A stretch of 64,000 bases of DNA, from NCBI RefSeq assembly GCF_005405585.1, contig NZ_BJEQ01000001.1, forward strand, positions 1 through 64,000. The letters run 5' to 3'. Below the pieces are notes generated by a model. The model saw only the letters and a program-made list of their open reading frames with translations. It searched no databases and was not told the DNA's origin. Positions 1-9,069 of the stretch are shown piece after piece. Made by a program: the position numbers and the translations under genes. The DNA comes from Agarivorans sp. Toyoura001. GTDB taxonomy: Bacteria > Pseudomonadota > Gammaproteobacteria > Enterobacterales > Celerinatantimonadaceae. The stretch's first letter is position 1. The number at the start of each line of letters is the position of its first letter.

Positions 1-631
1 CATCGGCTTGCTCTCGAGTGGCGTAATCCACCAGCAAGTTGCTGCCGTGCTGGGCGGTATAATCGCGCAAGTGTTGGTCTTTACGCTCAATCTCGTTAGG
101 GAGAAAGCTGTTGGCCCAGATTTGGCCATGTGGATGAGGCTGCGAGCAGCCCATGGTTTCGCCCTTGTTCTCAAAGGCTTGTACCCACAGGTAGTCTTTA
201 CCTAATTCTTCAATTTGTTCATTCCAGGTATCAATCACGCCACGAATTGCCGTGGTGGATAACTCCGGCAGAGTTTTACTGTGGTCTGGCGAGAAACAAA
301 TCACCCGGCTTAAACCACGGGCTTCCATGCTGGTAAACAAGGGGTCGGTGGCAGCGGGTACGCTGGGTGAATCGGTCATCAGTGCAGCAAAATCGTTACC
401 AAAGACATAAGTGCCCGTGTAATCCGGGTTTTTATCACCCGATACACGGGTATTGCCAGCACACAAAAAACAGCCAGCATCGTAGCTCGGCAACGTCGCC
501 GTAGACGGTGCTTCATCTTGGCCGCTCCAGGGGCGTTTAGCACGGTGCGGCGACACCAATATCCACTGCCCCGTTAAGGGGTTATAACGGCGATGCGGAT
601 GTTCGGTAGGGTCAAAGTTTGTGTTTAACAT
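1..631 (-). CDS. galT: Galactose-1-phosphate uridylyltransferase, 3' end cut by window edge
   Basis: Leloir-pathway enzyme that swaps UMP between UDP-glucose and galactose-1-phosphate in the cytoplasm. The reading frame starts at the ATG at 629-631 and runs off the left edge after 210 residues of a family that is usually about 350 long. The N-terminus contains the RRYNPL-type opening expected of GalT. The active-site motif HPHGQIW is at residues 166-172, with H168 the equivalent of the uridylylated histidine. The gene is divergent from the acyl-CoA synthetase gene, across a roughly 0.6 kb gap holding two LacI-family-like operators. Family assignment is firm; regulation is inference. Confidence 0.95.
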   Translation of the reverse strand, partial: MLNTNFDPTEHPHRRYNPLTGQWILVSPHRAKRPWSGQDEAPSTATLPSYDAGCFLCAGNTRVSGDKNPDYTGTYVFGNDFAALMTDSPSVPAATDPLFTSMEARGLSRVICFSPDHSKTLPELSTTAIRGVIDTWNEQIEELGKDYLWVQAFENKGETMGCSQPHPHGQIWANSFLPNEIERKDQHLRDYTAQHGSNLLVDYATREQAD

Positions 632-800
632 GAAGGCTCCACTAAAATGCTACTACTTGGCGAGTCCGATAGTGCAAAAACCAATACTTGAGCCGCCTCC
701 CGAAAGATCCCTACTTGGCCGCCTAAGGCAAGCCGGGGTAGCCCCAGATTTCAAGTAAAAGTAATTCGCTCTACTCTTTATCTATATATTGAAGCACGAA

Positions 801-817
801 AGGGAAAACGTTTCCAA
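801..817. promoter_or_regulatory. Candidate LacI/GalR-family operator 1
   Basis: The sequence has the core AAACGTTT, a perfect 8-base palindrome, flanked by GG and CC on the two sides. A central CG dyad with A-rich and T-rich arms is typical of LacI/GalR-family operators. It shares the core and flanks with the site at 964-983. It lies about 170 bases upstream of galT, which fits control of galactose genes, but no regulator gene is visible here. Confidence 0.45.
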
Positions 818-963
818 TTTTAATGGTTAAATCATCAACGATAAGTCTAAAAATGGGCTGTCTCTCTATAGTTACTGCCACTTAGTTATTACTCGAGGCT
901 GTTATTCTTTGCGATAAATTGACAACTAGAGTTAAGGGGAGTTTTAGAAAGATAAAAACACAT

Positions 964-983
964 AAAGGATAACGTTTACCTTA
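964..983. promoter_or_regulatory. Candidate LacI/GalR-family operator 2
   Basis: An imperfect palindrome around AACGTT with outer arms AAGG and CCTT, resembling the site at 801-817. The two centres are about 160 bases apart, a spacing that would permit repression by DNA looping between paired operators, as known for gal operons. Function is inferred from pattern only. Confidence 0.4.
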
Positions 984-1234
984 TCTTATAGGGTTCCGTC
1001 CTGTTTTATGTAGCTCGTCATTCATATTCGTTCATCATTAATCAATAAATCCATATAAAGCAGTGTAACTTCAATGAGTTATTAGCAGTTAACAGGCTTT
1101 ATATTCACAGAGTCAGAATAAAGCAAAATATAATTTCAATTATGTTGAGCTTACACTTGTTCGCCCAAGTAAAACTGCCTAAAATAGCCGCCTTATTGTG
1201 GCATCTCGCCCTCATCCGTTTAAAGGTAAAATAC

Positions 1235-3016
1235 ATGCAGCACATCGTTACCTTGCTTAGCGAACAAGTTAAGCAGCAAGCTCAGAATGTAGCGCTAAAA
1301 ATTTGGCGCAACCAAGCTTGGCAGTGCTTTACATGGACAGATTTTTCTCAGCAATGGACGCTAGTCGCAAAAGGTTTAATTGGTTTAGGTCACCAGGAAG
1401 AGCAATGTGTGGCAATTATGTCACCCAATATGCCTGAGTGGACCATAACTGACCTGGGTATTTTGGCTGCTAGAGGTTGTGTGGTGCCTATCTACCCTAC
1501 TAATACCCTGGATCAAAGCCAGTACATTCTAAAAGACGCTGGCTGCAAGATTTTGTTTGTTGGTCAAGCTGAGCAAGTAGAAATAGGTTTAGAACTACTG
1601 AAAAGTGGCCAAATAGAAACCTTAATCTGTTTTGAAGAAAGCGAGCATACTCAACAAGAAAACGTGATGAGCTTGCCGCAATTGCTTGCCTTAGGCGAAA
1701 CTATTGACGTAGATGAACTAGAGCAGCGCCAACAAAACCTAAAAATGGATGACTTAGCCACACTCATCTACACATCGGGCACCACCGGCGAGCCTAAAGG
1801 TGTAATGCTAGATCATGCTAACTTTGCTGCAGCGTTTGCTATGCACGATCAACGTTTAAGTGTGAACAATAAAGATGTGTCGCTTAGCTTTTTACCGCTA
1901 AGCCACGTATTTGAACGCGCTTGGACTTATTACGTACTGTATCGTGGTGCAACCAACGTATATTTGGAAGACCCTGCGCTCATTCAAGACGCCTTGCCAC
2001 GCAGCCAGCCAACCTTAATGTGCAGCGTGCCTCGCTTATACGAAAAAATTCATGCAGCAATTTTGCAAAAAGTTGCCACTGCTTCAGCCTCTAAACAGAA
2101 ACTGTTTCATTGGGCCTTAAAAGTAGCTGAACTTCGGCTAGCCGCTAAGCAACAACAAGTGCAGCCTTCTGCTTGGTTAAACATACGTTATCGTTTAGCC
2201 AACAAGTTAGTACTGTCAAAACTTCGAGCCATCTTTGGCCCTGCACGCCTACTGCCCTGCTCTGGCGCTAGACTGGCAGATGACATAAACCGTTTCTTCC
2301 AAAGTTTGAATGTGCCAATTAATTACGGCTATGGAATGACCGAGTCTACCGCCACTGTTTCTTGTTATAGCGAAACACAGAAAAGCATTAGCACCATTGG
2401 CCACCCCCTAGAGGCCTTGCAGATAAAAATTTCCGAGCAAGGAGAGATTCTAGTCAAAGGCGACACGGTAATGCGCGGCTACTTTAATAAGCCACAAGCC
2501 ACCGCAGAAACCATTATCGACGGCTGGTTACATACGGGTGATGCAGGGAATCTAGATGCTGAAGGTAACCTAGTACTTACCGAGCGCATTAAAGAGTTAA
2601 TGAAAACCTCAGGCGGAAAATACATTGCCCCGCAAAGGGTTGAAGGCGCATTAATTCGCGAGCCCTTGTTTGAACAAGTCGCCATTATTGCTGATGCTCG
2701 TCACTTTGTGTCGGCCTTAATTGTACCTGCTTTTGAAGCGCTAGAACTACATGCCAAACAGCTAGGTATTAAGTGGCAGCACCGCAATGAATTGTTAGAA
2801 AATGCTGAAATTAAGCAGCTAATACAAGCAAGGCTAAAACAAGTGCAAACTAATCTAGCTCGATTTGAACAAGTAAAACAGTTTACCTTATTGCCTAGAG
2901 AGTTCTGCATGAAACAAGGCGAACTAACGCCAACCTTGAAACTACGTAGAGCGGTAATTGAAAGCCGCTTTGCAGAACAAATCAGTGCGATGTACGCAGA
3001 AAAACGGATTGCTTAA
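1235..3016 (+). CDS. AMP-dependent long-chain acyl-CoA synthetase (FadD15-like)
   Basis: Activates a fatty acid with ATP to an acyl-adenylate and then an acyl-CoA. The adenylate-forming motif YTSGTTGEPKG lies about residue 180, and the conserved YGMTE and WLHTGD motifs follow in order. I prefer the ATG at 1235, giving 593 residues, because AAAGG precedes it at good spacing and family members begin near this point. A frame-open ATG at 1142 would add 31 residues of poor quality. The gene is monocistronic and ends at a strong hairpin. Substrate chain length cannot be read from the sequence. Confidence 0.88.
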   Translation: MQHIVTLLSEQVKQQAQNVALKIWRNQAWQCFTWTDFSQQWTLVAKGLIGLGHQEEQCVAIMSPNMPEWTITDLGILAARGCVVPIYPTNTLDQSQYILKDAGCKILFVGQAEQVEIGLELLKSGQIETLICFEESEHTQQENVMSLPQLLALGETIDVDELEQRQQNLKMDDLATLIYTSGTTGEPKGVMLDHANFAAAFAMHDQRLSVNNKDVSLSFLPLSHVFERAWTYYVLYRGATNVYLEDPALIQDALPRSQPTLMCSVPRLYEKIHAAILQKVATASASKQKLFHWALKVAELRLAAKQQQVQPSAWLNIRYRLANKLVLSKLRAIFGPARLLPCSGARLADDINRFFQSLNVPINYGYGMTESTATVSCYSETQKSISTIGHPLEALQIKISEQGEILVKGDTVMRGYFNKPQATAETIIDGWLHTGDAGNLDAEGNLVLTERIKELMKTSGGKYIAPQRVEGALIREPLFEQVAIIADARHFVSALIVPAFEALELHAKQLGIKWQHRNELLENAEIKQLIQARLKQVQTNLARFEQVKQFTLLPREFCMKQGELTPTLKLRRAVIESRFAEQISAMYAEKRIA

Positions 3017-3038
3017 ATCACCCCCTGCAATCAATAAA

Positions 3039-3062
3039 AAAGGCGCTTGAAGCGCCTTTATT
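3039..3062. terminator. Bidirectional rho-independent terminator
   Basis: A 9-base perfect stem AAAGGCGCT/AGCGCCTTT with a 3-base loop lies between two convergent genes. Read leftward it is followed by a run of T, an excellent terminator. Read rightward the T tract is interrupted but still plausible for the acyl-CoA synthetase gene. Confidence 0.85.
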
Positions 3063-3086
3063 ATTGATAATGTACCGTCATAAACT

Positions 3087-3458
3087 TTAGTCTTGCCACT
3101 TCTTGCGCATAGCCTCAATCACTCGCTCATTCACTCCATGCACATTTTGATACTCACCTTTGCAAACTAGTATCTTTAATTCTGCTTGGTATTTGATAGC
3201 TAGATCTCTGTAGCTTTGCATTTCCCATTGCTGAACAAAAGTATTCGCTACCACGACATCATTTCCCAATGCTAACTCTCGCTCAGTTTCTCGCTGGCAC
3301 CATTGATGGGCTTGAGCAATTTGTTCAGCTTGATATAGATACTCGCCATGCTTGTTCACAAAATACATGTCTGCTTCTAATTGCACCGCATCAATAGTTG
3401 CTGCCAAGGTAGATTTTCCGCTACCGGGTAAACCACGAATAAGAGTCAGTGTTGTCAT
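3087..3458 (-). CDS. Small P-loop ATPase/kinase (AAA or zeta-toxin-like fold)
   Basis: A 123-residue protein with a Walker A motif GLPGSGKST at residues 9-17 and an early acidic residue pattern (EADMYF) reminiscent of polynucleotide-kinase or zeta-like P-loop kinases. Such short proteins are commonly annotated as ATP-binding proteins of unknown substrate. It sits 9 bases downstream of the WbpM/PglF-like gene on the same strand and could be the last gene of that transcript, though nothing ties it to polysaccharide synthesis. No antitoxin-like partner is adjacent, so a toxin role is not supported. Confidence 0.7.
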   Translation of the reverse strand: MTTLTLIRGLPGSGKSTLAATIDAVQLEADMYFVNKHGEYLYQAEQIAQAHQWCQRETERELALGNDVVVANTFVQQWEMQSYRDLAIKYQAELKILVCKGEYQNVHGVNERVIEAMRKKWQD

Positions 3459-3467
3459 AAGTCGTTA

Positions 3468-5366
3468 CTAAGAAACCGCTTTTAATTGAGGCTTAACTTG
3501 TTCCTGACAATAAGCTAACGGTGCCTGTTTAAGTAAGGCGATAACGGCATCTTTATCCATGGCTTCGCAGGCATCGTTGAGCTCATCAAATAAAGCCATC
3601 AATTCGTTCCATGGCATAAAGCTCTCATTGGCAGTAAGGATCCTAGGATGATCTGTTGGGCGTTCATCGTCCCCTACCAGTAACTCTTCATATAGCTTTT
3701 CGCCAGGTCTTAAGCCGGTGTATTGAAGCTCAATATCTCCATCGGGGTTTTCATCGTCACGAACTTCCAAGCCTGACAAATGAACCATGCGTTTCGCTAA
3801 TTCAGCTATTTTTACTGGCTCACCCATATCAAGCACAAATACCTCACCACCATTGGCCATTGAACCGGCCTGAATAACCAACTGAGCCGCTTCAGGAATC
3901 GTCATAAAGTAACGAATAATGTCTGGATGAGTAATTGTTAGAGCTTCACCTTTGCGAATTTGATCCTTGAATAATGGGATAACCGAACCTGAAGAACCAA
4001 GCACATTGCCGAAGCGAACCATACTTATGGTAGTGCCAGATTGCTGCTCGGCTAAGCTTTGCATAACCAGTTCAGCCAAGCGTTTGGTTGCCCCCATCAC
4101 ATTAGTTGGGCGCACTGCCTTATCAGTAGACACCAATACAAAGGTTTTGACCTTAGCTTTTATGGCTGCCTGCGCAATATTGTATGAACCGAATACATTG
4201 TTACATACCCCCTCAACCACATTTTGCTCCACCAAAGGAACATGTTTATAAGCTGCGGCATGATAAACAGTATCAACATTACTGGCGTCCATCATTGCAC
4301 TTAAACGGGGTAAATGCTGAACTGAAATCATCAATGGGACTAAATCGATATTTAAAGCCAGTGCTTCACGCATCTCCTTAAGCTCTCGTTCAATTTGATA
4401 CAAAGCGACTTCTGAACGCTCTACTAACAATAAGCGAGCAGGTCTAAATTGTAGGATCTGACGACATAGTTCTGAGCCGATAGAGCCACCAGCACCGCTC
4501 ACCAGCACCGTTTTGTTGCGGATAGAACTTTCCATTAAGTGCGCGTTTGGTGTTACAGACTCCCGGCCGAGCAAATCCTCAACATCCACTTCTTTTATCT
4601 GATCAACTTTTGCATCACCGGTGACTAAGTCATTAAGCCGAGGGACTGTTAATACTTCGGTATTCAAATCCGCCAGTGCTGTTAGTACCTCTGCACGGCG
4701 TTTGGTACCAGCATTAGGAATAGCTAAAAGTACTTTGGTGGCGTGAAAGCGACGAATAAGCATTGGCAACTGCTTAGGTTGGTATACGGTTAAACCATGA
4801 ATCAATGAGTTACGTAGTTCTTCTTTATCATCAATAAACGCTACCGCTTGAAAATCATCGCCTTGGCCAATAGCTTGAAGCAGTTGGCGCCCGCTATCCC
4901 CAGCACCAAAAATAATCACGTTCTGCTTAGTGGCATTTTCCAACCAAACAAACATAAAGCGAATAGCAAAACGCGTACCGCCACAAAATATCACTCCAAA
5001 GGCTAGATAAATAAATGGCGCGGTTCTTGGAATAACGGCTTGTAAATAAAAAGAAGCGACAATCATTAGCAAGGTGGCAATCGCAAAACTAAATAAAATC
5101 GCCTGCAGGTTTTTTTCATTTATGTAGCGCAGTACAGCCCTATATAAACCAAAATACCAAAATCCAGCAAGGGTAGTAACGATCACCGATACGAATGTTA
5201 CCCATGTAGGTACGTCATAAAAATAATGAGCAGACTCAAAACGCACCCACAATGCGCCCCAGAAAGCCAAACTTAGAAAGAGTAAGTCTAAGCCAAAAAC
5301 TATAGCGATTTTTTGTCTTCGAGTCGGTAATTCAAACCAACTCATCGCATTTAACTGAGGTAACAT
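3468..5366 (-). CDS. Membrane-bound UDP-GlcNAc 4,6-dehydratase, PglF/WbpM/CapD family
   Basis: Converts UDP-GlcNAc to the 4-keto-6-deoxy sugar, the first step of bacillosamine-type diamino sugar synthesis. The 632 residues contain four hydrophobic segments in the first 140 or so, a nucleotide-binding motif GAGDSG near residue 150, then the catalytic Rossmann domain starting SGAGGSIGSE near residue 290. The catalytic region reads STDKAVRPTN followed by VMGATK. The Met-x3-Lys replaces the usual Tyr-x3-Lys, as known for this family. AAAGGA precedes the ATG. With the three genes immediately upstream (aminotransferase, acetyltransferase, sugar-phosphate transferase) it forms a set equivalent to PglF-PglE-PglD-PglC. 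Confidence 0.9.
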   Translation of the reverse strand: MLPQLNAMSWFELPTRRQKIAIVFGLDLLFLSLAFWGALWVRFESAHYFYDVPTWVTFVSVIVTTLAGFWYFGLYRAVLRYINEKNLQAILFSFAIATLLMIVASFYLQAVIPRTAPFIYLAFGVIFCGGTRFAIRFMFVWLENATKQNVIIFGAGDSGRQLLQAIGQGDDFQAVAFIDDKEELRNSLIHGLTVYQPKQLPMLIRRFHATKVLLAIPNAGTKRRAEVLTALADLNTEVLTVPRLNDLVTGDAKVDQIKEVDVEDLLGRESVTPNAHLMESSIRNKTVLVSGAGGSIGSELCRQILQFRPARLLLVERSEVALYQIERELKEMREALALNIDLVPLMISVQHLPRLSAMMDASNVDTVYHAAAYKHVPLVEQNVVEGVCNNVFGSYNIAQAAIKAKVKTFVLVSTDKAVRPTNVMGATKRLAELVMQSLAEQQSGTTISMVRFGNVLGSSGSVIPLFKDQIRKGEALTITHPDIIRYFMTIPEAAQLVIQAGSMANGGEVFVLDMGEPVKIAELAKRMVHLSGLEVRDDENPDGDIELQYTGLRPGEKLYEELLVGDDERPTDHPRILTANESFMPWNELMALFDELNDACEAMDKDAVIALLKQAPLAYCQEQVKPQLKAVS

Positions 5367-5400
5367 CTAAATTCCTTTTAGATCATATTTGCGCTAGCAG

Positions 5401-6570
5401 TTATTGGCCAAGCAAGCCTTGTAAACCTAGCGTTATCTTTTTGCACACCGCGAGCATATCCTCACGAGTAATAGTAGGGTGAACCATAAACATCAATGAG
5501 TTAGCCGCTAACTGTTTTGCGTTTTCTAGGGGCTTGCTAGGCAAAACATCTAAACCATCAAATGCTTTCTCAAGGTAAACCTCACTGCAGGTGCCTTGCA
5601 TACAAGGCACGCCCACTTCATTTAAACAGCTTATTAATTGATCTCTAGTTATTCCATTTAACTTTTCTACTTCAATAAATACATAAAATTTATAATAAGC
5701 ATGTTGTATATAATCAGGCACTTGAGGGATTCGGATAAAAGAGAATTCACGCAAGCAGCTAGATAATAGCGTAGCGTTCGCCTCACGTTGTTGTTGCCAA
5801 CTAGGCATACGCTGTAATTGAATACGGCCAATGGCAGCTTGCATTTCGGTCATGCGCCAATTGCTGCCGATGCTTTCATGTAACCATCTAAAACCTGGTG
5901 GGTGTTGTTTATTAAACACCGTGTCATAGGATTTTCCATGGTCTTTGTATGACCACATTTTGTTCCAGAGTGCTCGGCTATTAGTCGTCACCATGCCTCC
6001 TTCACCACCAGTAGTCATAATTTTGTCTTGGCAAAATGACCATGCAGCTATATCACCTAAGCTGCCAACAGATTTGCCTTTATAAAGCGCGCCATGTGCT
6101 TGAGCGCAATCCTCAATAACAAATAAATCATGCTTTTTCGCCAGAGTGTTTATCTGGTCCATCTCGCAAGGCCAGCCAGCCAAATGTACACAAATAATGG
6201 CTTTGGTTTTGCCTGAAGTCACATTTGAGATACTACTAGCAGTAACATTTTGACTGTCTAGATCGACATCAGCAAAAACTGGGGTAGCCCCCACATTAAC
6301 AATACAACTAGCTGATGCTATAAAAGTGCGCGAGGTAACAACAACTTCATCGCCTTCGCCAATGTTCAAAGCCCTTAATGCGAGTTCTAAAGCTAGGGTA
6401 CCGTTGGCAACGGCAATGGCATGCTCAACTCCAGCCCACTCTGAAAACTCTTGCTCAAAGTGTTTACCTTGTTCACCAGTCCAGTAGTTAACTTTATTAG
6501 ATAATAGAACCTTACTTACAGCTTGGGCTTCTTGCTCTGTAAAGCTGGGCCAAGGAGGGAAATCTTGCAT
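5401..6570 (-). CDS. DegT/DnrJ/EryC1/StrS PLP aminotransferase, PglE-like
   Basis: Sugar aminotransferase of 389 residues expected to convert the 4-keto sugar made by the neighbouring dehydratase into the 4-amino sugar, using glutamate and PLP. The PLP-lysine segment reads FCQDKIMTTGGEGG, and the FxDVD, EDCAQAHGA and GSNWRMTEMQAA family motifs are present in order. The position between the dehydratase and the PglD-like acetyltransferase supports a UDP-bacillosamine-type pathway. The exact product (bacillosamine versus another amino sugar) is inferred from context. Confidence 0.88.
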   Translation of the reverse strand: MQDFPPWPSFTEQEAQAVSKVLLSNKVNYWTGEQGKHFEQEFSEWAGVEHAIAVANGTLALELALRALNIGEGDEVVVTSRTFIASASCIVNVGATPVFADVDLDSQNVTASSISNVTSGKTKAIICVHLAGWPCEMDQINTLAKKHDLFVIEDCAQAHGALYKGKSVGSLGDIAAWSFCQDKIMTTGGEGGMVTTNSRALWNKMWSYKDHGKSYDTVFNKQHPPGFRWLHESIGSNWRMTEMQAAIGRIQLQRMPSWQQQREANATLLSSCLREFSFIRIPQVPDYIQHAYYKFYVFIEVEKLNGITRDQLISCLNEVGVPCMQGTCSEVYLEKAFDGLDVLPSKPLENAKQLAANSLMFMVHPTITREDMLAVCKKITLGLQGLLGQ

Positions 6571-6652
6571 ATCTTTTACTATTTTTAATCCTTTAAATTT
6601 GCAGCTCTATAATGCGTTAAAAATAGACAAGCTACAACTTTGGACTAAGTAA

Positions 6653-7273
6653 TTAGTGTGTTTTGGCAGGGTTTCCGTACACTTTTTCAGCAGGCTTCAC
6701 ATCTTTCACCACTACAGAGCCAGCCCCTATGATAGCTCGATCTTTAATGACAATTTGCTGTATAACGGAACTGCCGATTCCAACCATTGTGGCGCAACCC
6801 ACCCTTACCTCACCAGCAAGGTTACAACCAGGTGCTATATGTACGCCATCGGCTAAAATTACGTCATGATCAATGGAGCTATTATGATTTATGATATTTC
6901 CTAATCCAATCTCACATCCTACACTGATCGTTGAGTTTGCCATTACAACACTTCCTTCACCAAGTCGTGCCGAGGCACACACATGGGCTTTAGGGTGAAT
7001 CAGTATCGGTATTTTAAGGCCTAACTGCAGAAGCTGCTGTAAACGGCTCAAGCGTGTGGAATTATTGCCAATAGCAACGTGCACGGCGTAATCGGTATTG
7101 GTGGTAACAAAGGTGAGCATCTCTGCCCACCCGCCTATCACCTGGCAACCTTCGGTTTCGCCAAGCCCTTGCCAGCGCTCATCAAACAAGCAAATAGTTT
7201 GATAACCCAACTGCTTAGCTAGCTCCACAACAACTTTAGCGTGTCCTCCGGCTCCATAAATAGCTAATTTCAT
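6653..7273 (-). CDS. Sugar O/N-acetyltransferase, PglD/NeuD family
   Basis: 206-residue left-handed beta-helix acetyltransferase. An N-terminal Rossmann-like motif (IYGAGGHAKVV, residues 5-15) precedes a series of hexapeptide repeats, the layout of PglD and NeuD. It is expected to acetylate the 4-amino group of the UDP-sugar made by the two neighbouring enzymes. The conserved catalytic histidine is probably within the NHNSSIDHD segment. It overlaps the upstream PglC-like gene by four bases (ATGA), indicating translational coupling. Confidence 0.88.
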   Translation of the reverse strand: MKLAIYGAGGHAKVVVELAKQLGYQTICLFDERWQGLGETEGCQVIGGWAEMLTFVTTNTDYAVHVAIGNNSTRLSRLQQLLQLGLKIPILIHPKAHVCASARLGEGSVVMANSTISVGCEIGLGNIINHNSSIDHDVILADGVHIAPGCNLAGEVRVGCATMVGIGSSVIQQIVIKDRAIIGAGSVVVKDVKPAEKVYGNPAKTH

Positions 7274-7881
7274 GATTCACTGTTCCCAGTAAATTTACTC
7301 ATGGTTGCCTCGCCCTCTGCGCTCACACCATCTTTAACAAACACCTTTTTCACGGTAAGTATCAGTATTTTGATATCCAAGATAAGGGACCGATTATTAA
7401 CGTACCAAACGTCCAGCTCAAATTTTTCCTGCCAGTTTAATGCGTTACGACCATTAATTTGCGCCCAACCAGTTATCCCAGGTTTAACATCATGCCGCTT
7501 TGCCTGTTCAGCCGAGTACAGAGGTAAATACTCCATAAGCAATGGACGTGGCCCTACAAAGCTCATTTCACCTTTTACAATATTCCACAATTCTGGAAGT
7601 TCATCGGCGCTACTTGCTCGAAGTGCACGGCCAAATGAGCCTAGTCGTTCTGCGTCGGAGAGTAAGTTACCTTGAGCATCTTTATCGTCGCGCATGCTGC
7701 GAAACTTAATCATATTAAACGCTTTACCCTGCAAACCAGGGCGCAGCTGAGTGAAAAAAATGGGCTTGCCAAGCTTTGAGGCTACCTGCCAGCAGAGCAA
7801 CAAAAATAACGGAGACAATAACACCAACAAAATTGCCGCAGCGATCCGTTCAAAAAAGTAAAACACCTTGTCCTTAAACAA
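7270..7881 (-). CDS. Initiating sugar-phosphate transferase, PglC/WcaJ-type
   Basis: Polyprenol-phosphate phosphoglycosyltransferase of the small monotopic class, 203 residues. One N-terminal hydrophobic segment (about residues 12-32) is followed by the PGT core: KFRSMRDD, ELPELWNI, FVGPRPLL and the GITGWAQINGR motif. It transfers a sugar phosphate, probably diacetylbacillosamine-phosphate, to undecaprenyl phosphate at the inner membrane. The start is a TTG with GGAGAG just upstream; no other methionine precedes the membrane segment. The stop of the preceding glycosyltransferase abuts this start. It is one of two initiating transferases in the locus (the other is WecA). Confidence 0.92.
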   Translation of the reverse strand: MFKDKVFYFFERIAAAILLVLLSPLFLLLCWQVASKLGKPIFFTQLRPGLQGKAFNMIKFRSMRDDKDAQGNLLSDAERLGSFGRALRASSADELPELWNIVKGEMSFVGPRPLLMEYLPLYSAEQAKRHDVKPGITGWAQINGRNALNWQEKFELDVWYVNNRSLILDIKILILTVKKVFVKDGVSAEGEATMSKFTGNSES

Positions 7882-9051
7882 CTAGCTCTCTCCATCCATG
7901 TATTGCAAGATTTGTTGATTAACCAAACGAACGTCGTATCTCTGCTCTGCAAGCTGACGGCTTTCAGCGGCTTGTTGAGTAAGCAGTTCAGGTTGCTCAA
8001 AATAACGTTTTAGAGCCACAACTAATGAATCTACACTTTGCGGCTGCACGAGATAACCATTCACCCCATCACTCACGGTTTCTCTGCAACCTGGTGCATC
8101 AGTAGTCACTATCGCTCTGCCGCAACTCATGGCTTCTAGCACAGTACGCGGTGTTCCTTCTCTGTAAGAAGGCAATACGTAAACATGGCATTGCGCAATT
8201 AAGCCCGCCACATCCTCTACTCGCCCATGGTACTTGACGATATCGTTAGCAATCCAAGTATCTAAATCTGATTGAGCAATCGCGCTCGGGTTATCATCAA
8301 TCCAACCAGCCAAATGAAAAACACATTGGTAACCTTGCTGTTTAAGCTTTTGGGCAGCAGCGGCGTATTCTTCAACACCTTTATCTTTAAGCAGCCGAGC
8401 AATTAACAAAAAGTGTATTTGGGGCTGCTGGCTATCTATGACTGGTAAACTTAATAGTGGGAAACGAGCTAAATTAATCCCAGAGCCGTTAATTAACTTA
8501 GTTTTTTGCTCTGGTACTAGGCCCTTATCAACAAACAGCTTACGGTCATCTGGGTTTTGAAAAAACACCCCGTTTGAGCAGGCTAAGCCTGATTTATACA
8601 AAAGACTAACTAGGGTATGCAGCACTTTTTGTTTAGTTGTATTCTGCTGAGTAAACACGTAACCCAAACCGGTAATCATCGAGTAAACACTTTTTACACC
8701 AGCAAAGCGCGCAGCAAGCGCACCATAGATAACCGGCTTAATGGTATAAGCAAGTGTTTGCTGAGGCTTTAGTCTGCGAATTAAACGAAACAACGACCAC
8801 ACACTAGCTGCATCTTTTATTGGATTTAAACCAGTACGCTGCAAGGTATAAACATGCGGTGTAATGCCCAATTCAACTAGGGCTTTTTTCTGCTCTAGAG
8901 AAAAGTCTGGCGCTGCAATATGTACTTCTTTACCCTGCTGCTGCATCGCTTTAAGCAAGTCACCACGAAAGCTTAAAATGGAATCAGCAAAGCTGGCGAT
9001 TACCAACACCCTACTTGAATTCAGTTTACTGCTCTTGCTTATCTTGGCCAT
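7882..9051 (-). CDS. Glycosyltransferase family 4
   Basis: 389-residue retaining glycosyltransferase with the GT-B layout. The N-terminal domain carries a GDLLKAMQQQGKEV pattern, and the C-terminal donor domain contains a YREGTPRTVLEAMSCGRA segment with the E-x7-E signature. It resembles PglA-type enzymes that add the second sugar onto undecaprenyl-linked bacillosamine, which fits its place directly upstream of the PglC-like gene, but donor and linkage cannot be read from sequence. No signal peptide; it should be cytoplasmic or peripheral. Confidence 0.85.
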   Translation of the reverse strand: MAKISKSSKLNSSRVLVIASFADSILSFRGDLLKAMQQQGKEVHIAAPDFSLEQKKALVELGITPHVYTLQRTGLNPIKDAASVWSLFRLIRRLKPQQTLAYTIKPVIYGALAARFAGVKSVYSMITGLGYVFTQQNTTKQKVLHTLVSLLYKSGLACSNGVFFQNPDDRKLFVDKGLVPEQKTKLINGSGINLARFPLLSLPVIDSQQPQIHFLLIARLLKDKGVEEYAAAAQKLKQQGYQCVFHLAGWIDDNPSAIAQSDLDTWIANDIVKYHGRVEDVAGLIAQCHVYVLPSYREGTPRTVLEAMSCGRAIVTTDAPGCRETVSDGVNGYLVQPQSVDSLVVALKRYFEQPELLTQQAAESRQLAEQRYDVRLVNQQILQYMDGES

Positions 9052-9069
9052 CTAAGTATTCTGCTCCCC

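Larger units (their letters stand above)
632..1234. promoter_or_regulatory. Divergent intergenic region galT / acyl-CoA synthetase
   Basis: About 600 bases without a convincing gene. It is AT-rich and must hold the divergent promoters of galT (leftward) and the acyl-CoA synthetase gene (rightward). The only structure I can point to is a pair of related AACGTTT-centred sites at 801-817 and 964-983, annotated separately. An in-frame extension of the rightward gene to an ATG at 1142 falls here, but I judge it non-coding. Confidence 0.6.

Noticed and set aside
1142-1234. Upstream ATG for the acyl-CoA synthetase
   Set aside because: It adds 31 residues unlike the family start and lacks a convincing ribosome site, while the ATG at 1235 has AAAGG at proper spacing.
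3087-3458. Zeta-type toxin
   Set aside because: Only the P-loop supports it. There is no epsilon-like antitoxin gene next to it, and many small P-loop kinases share this motif.
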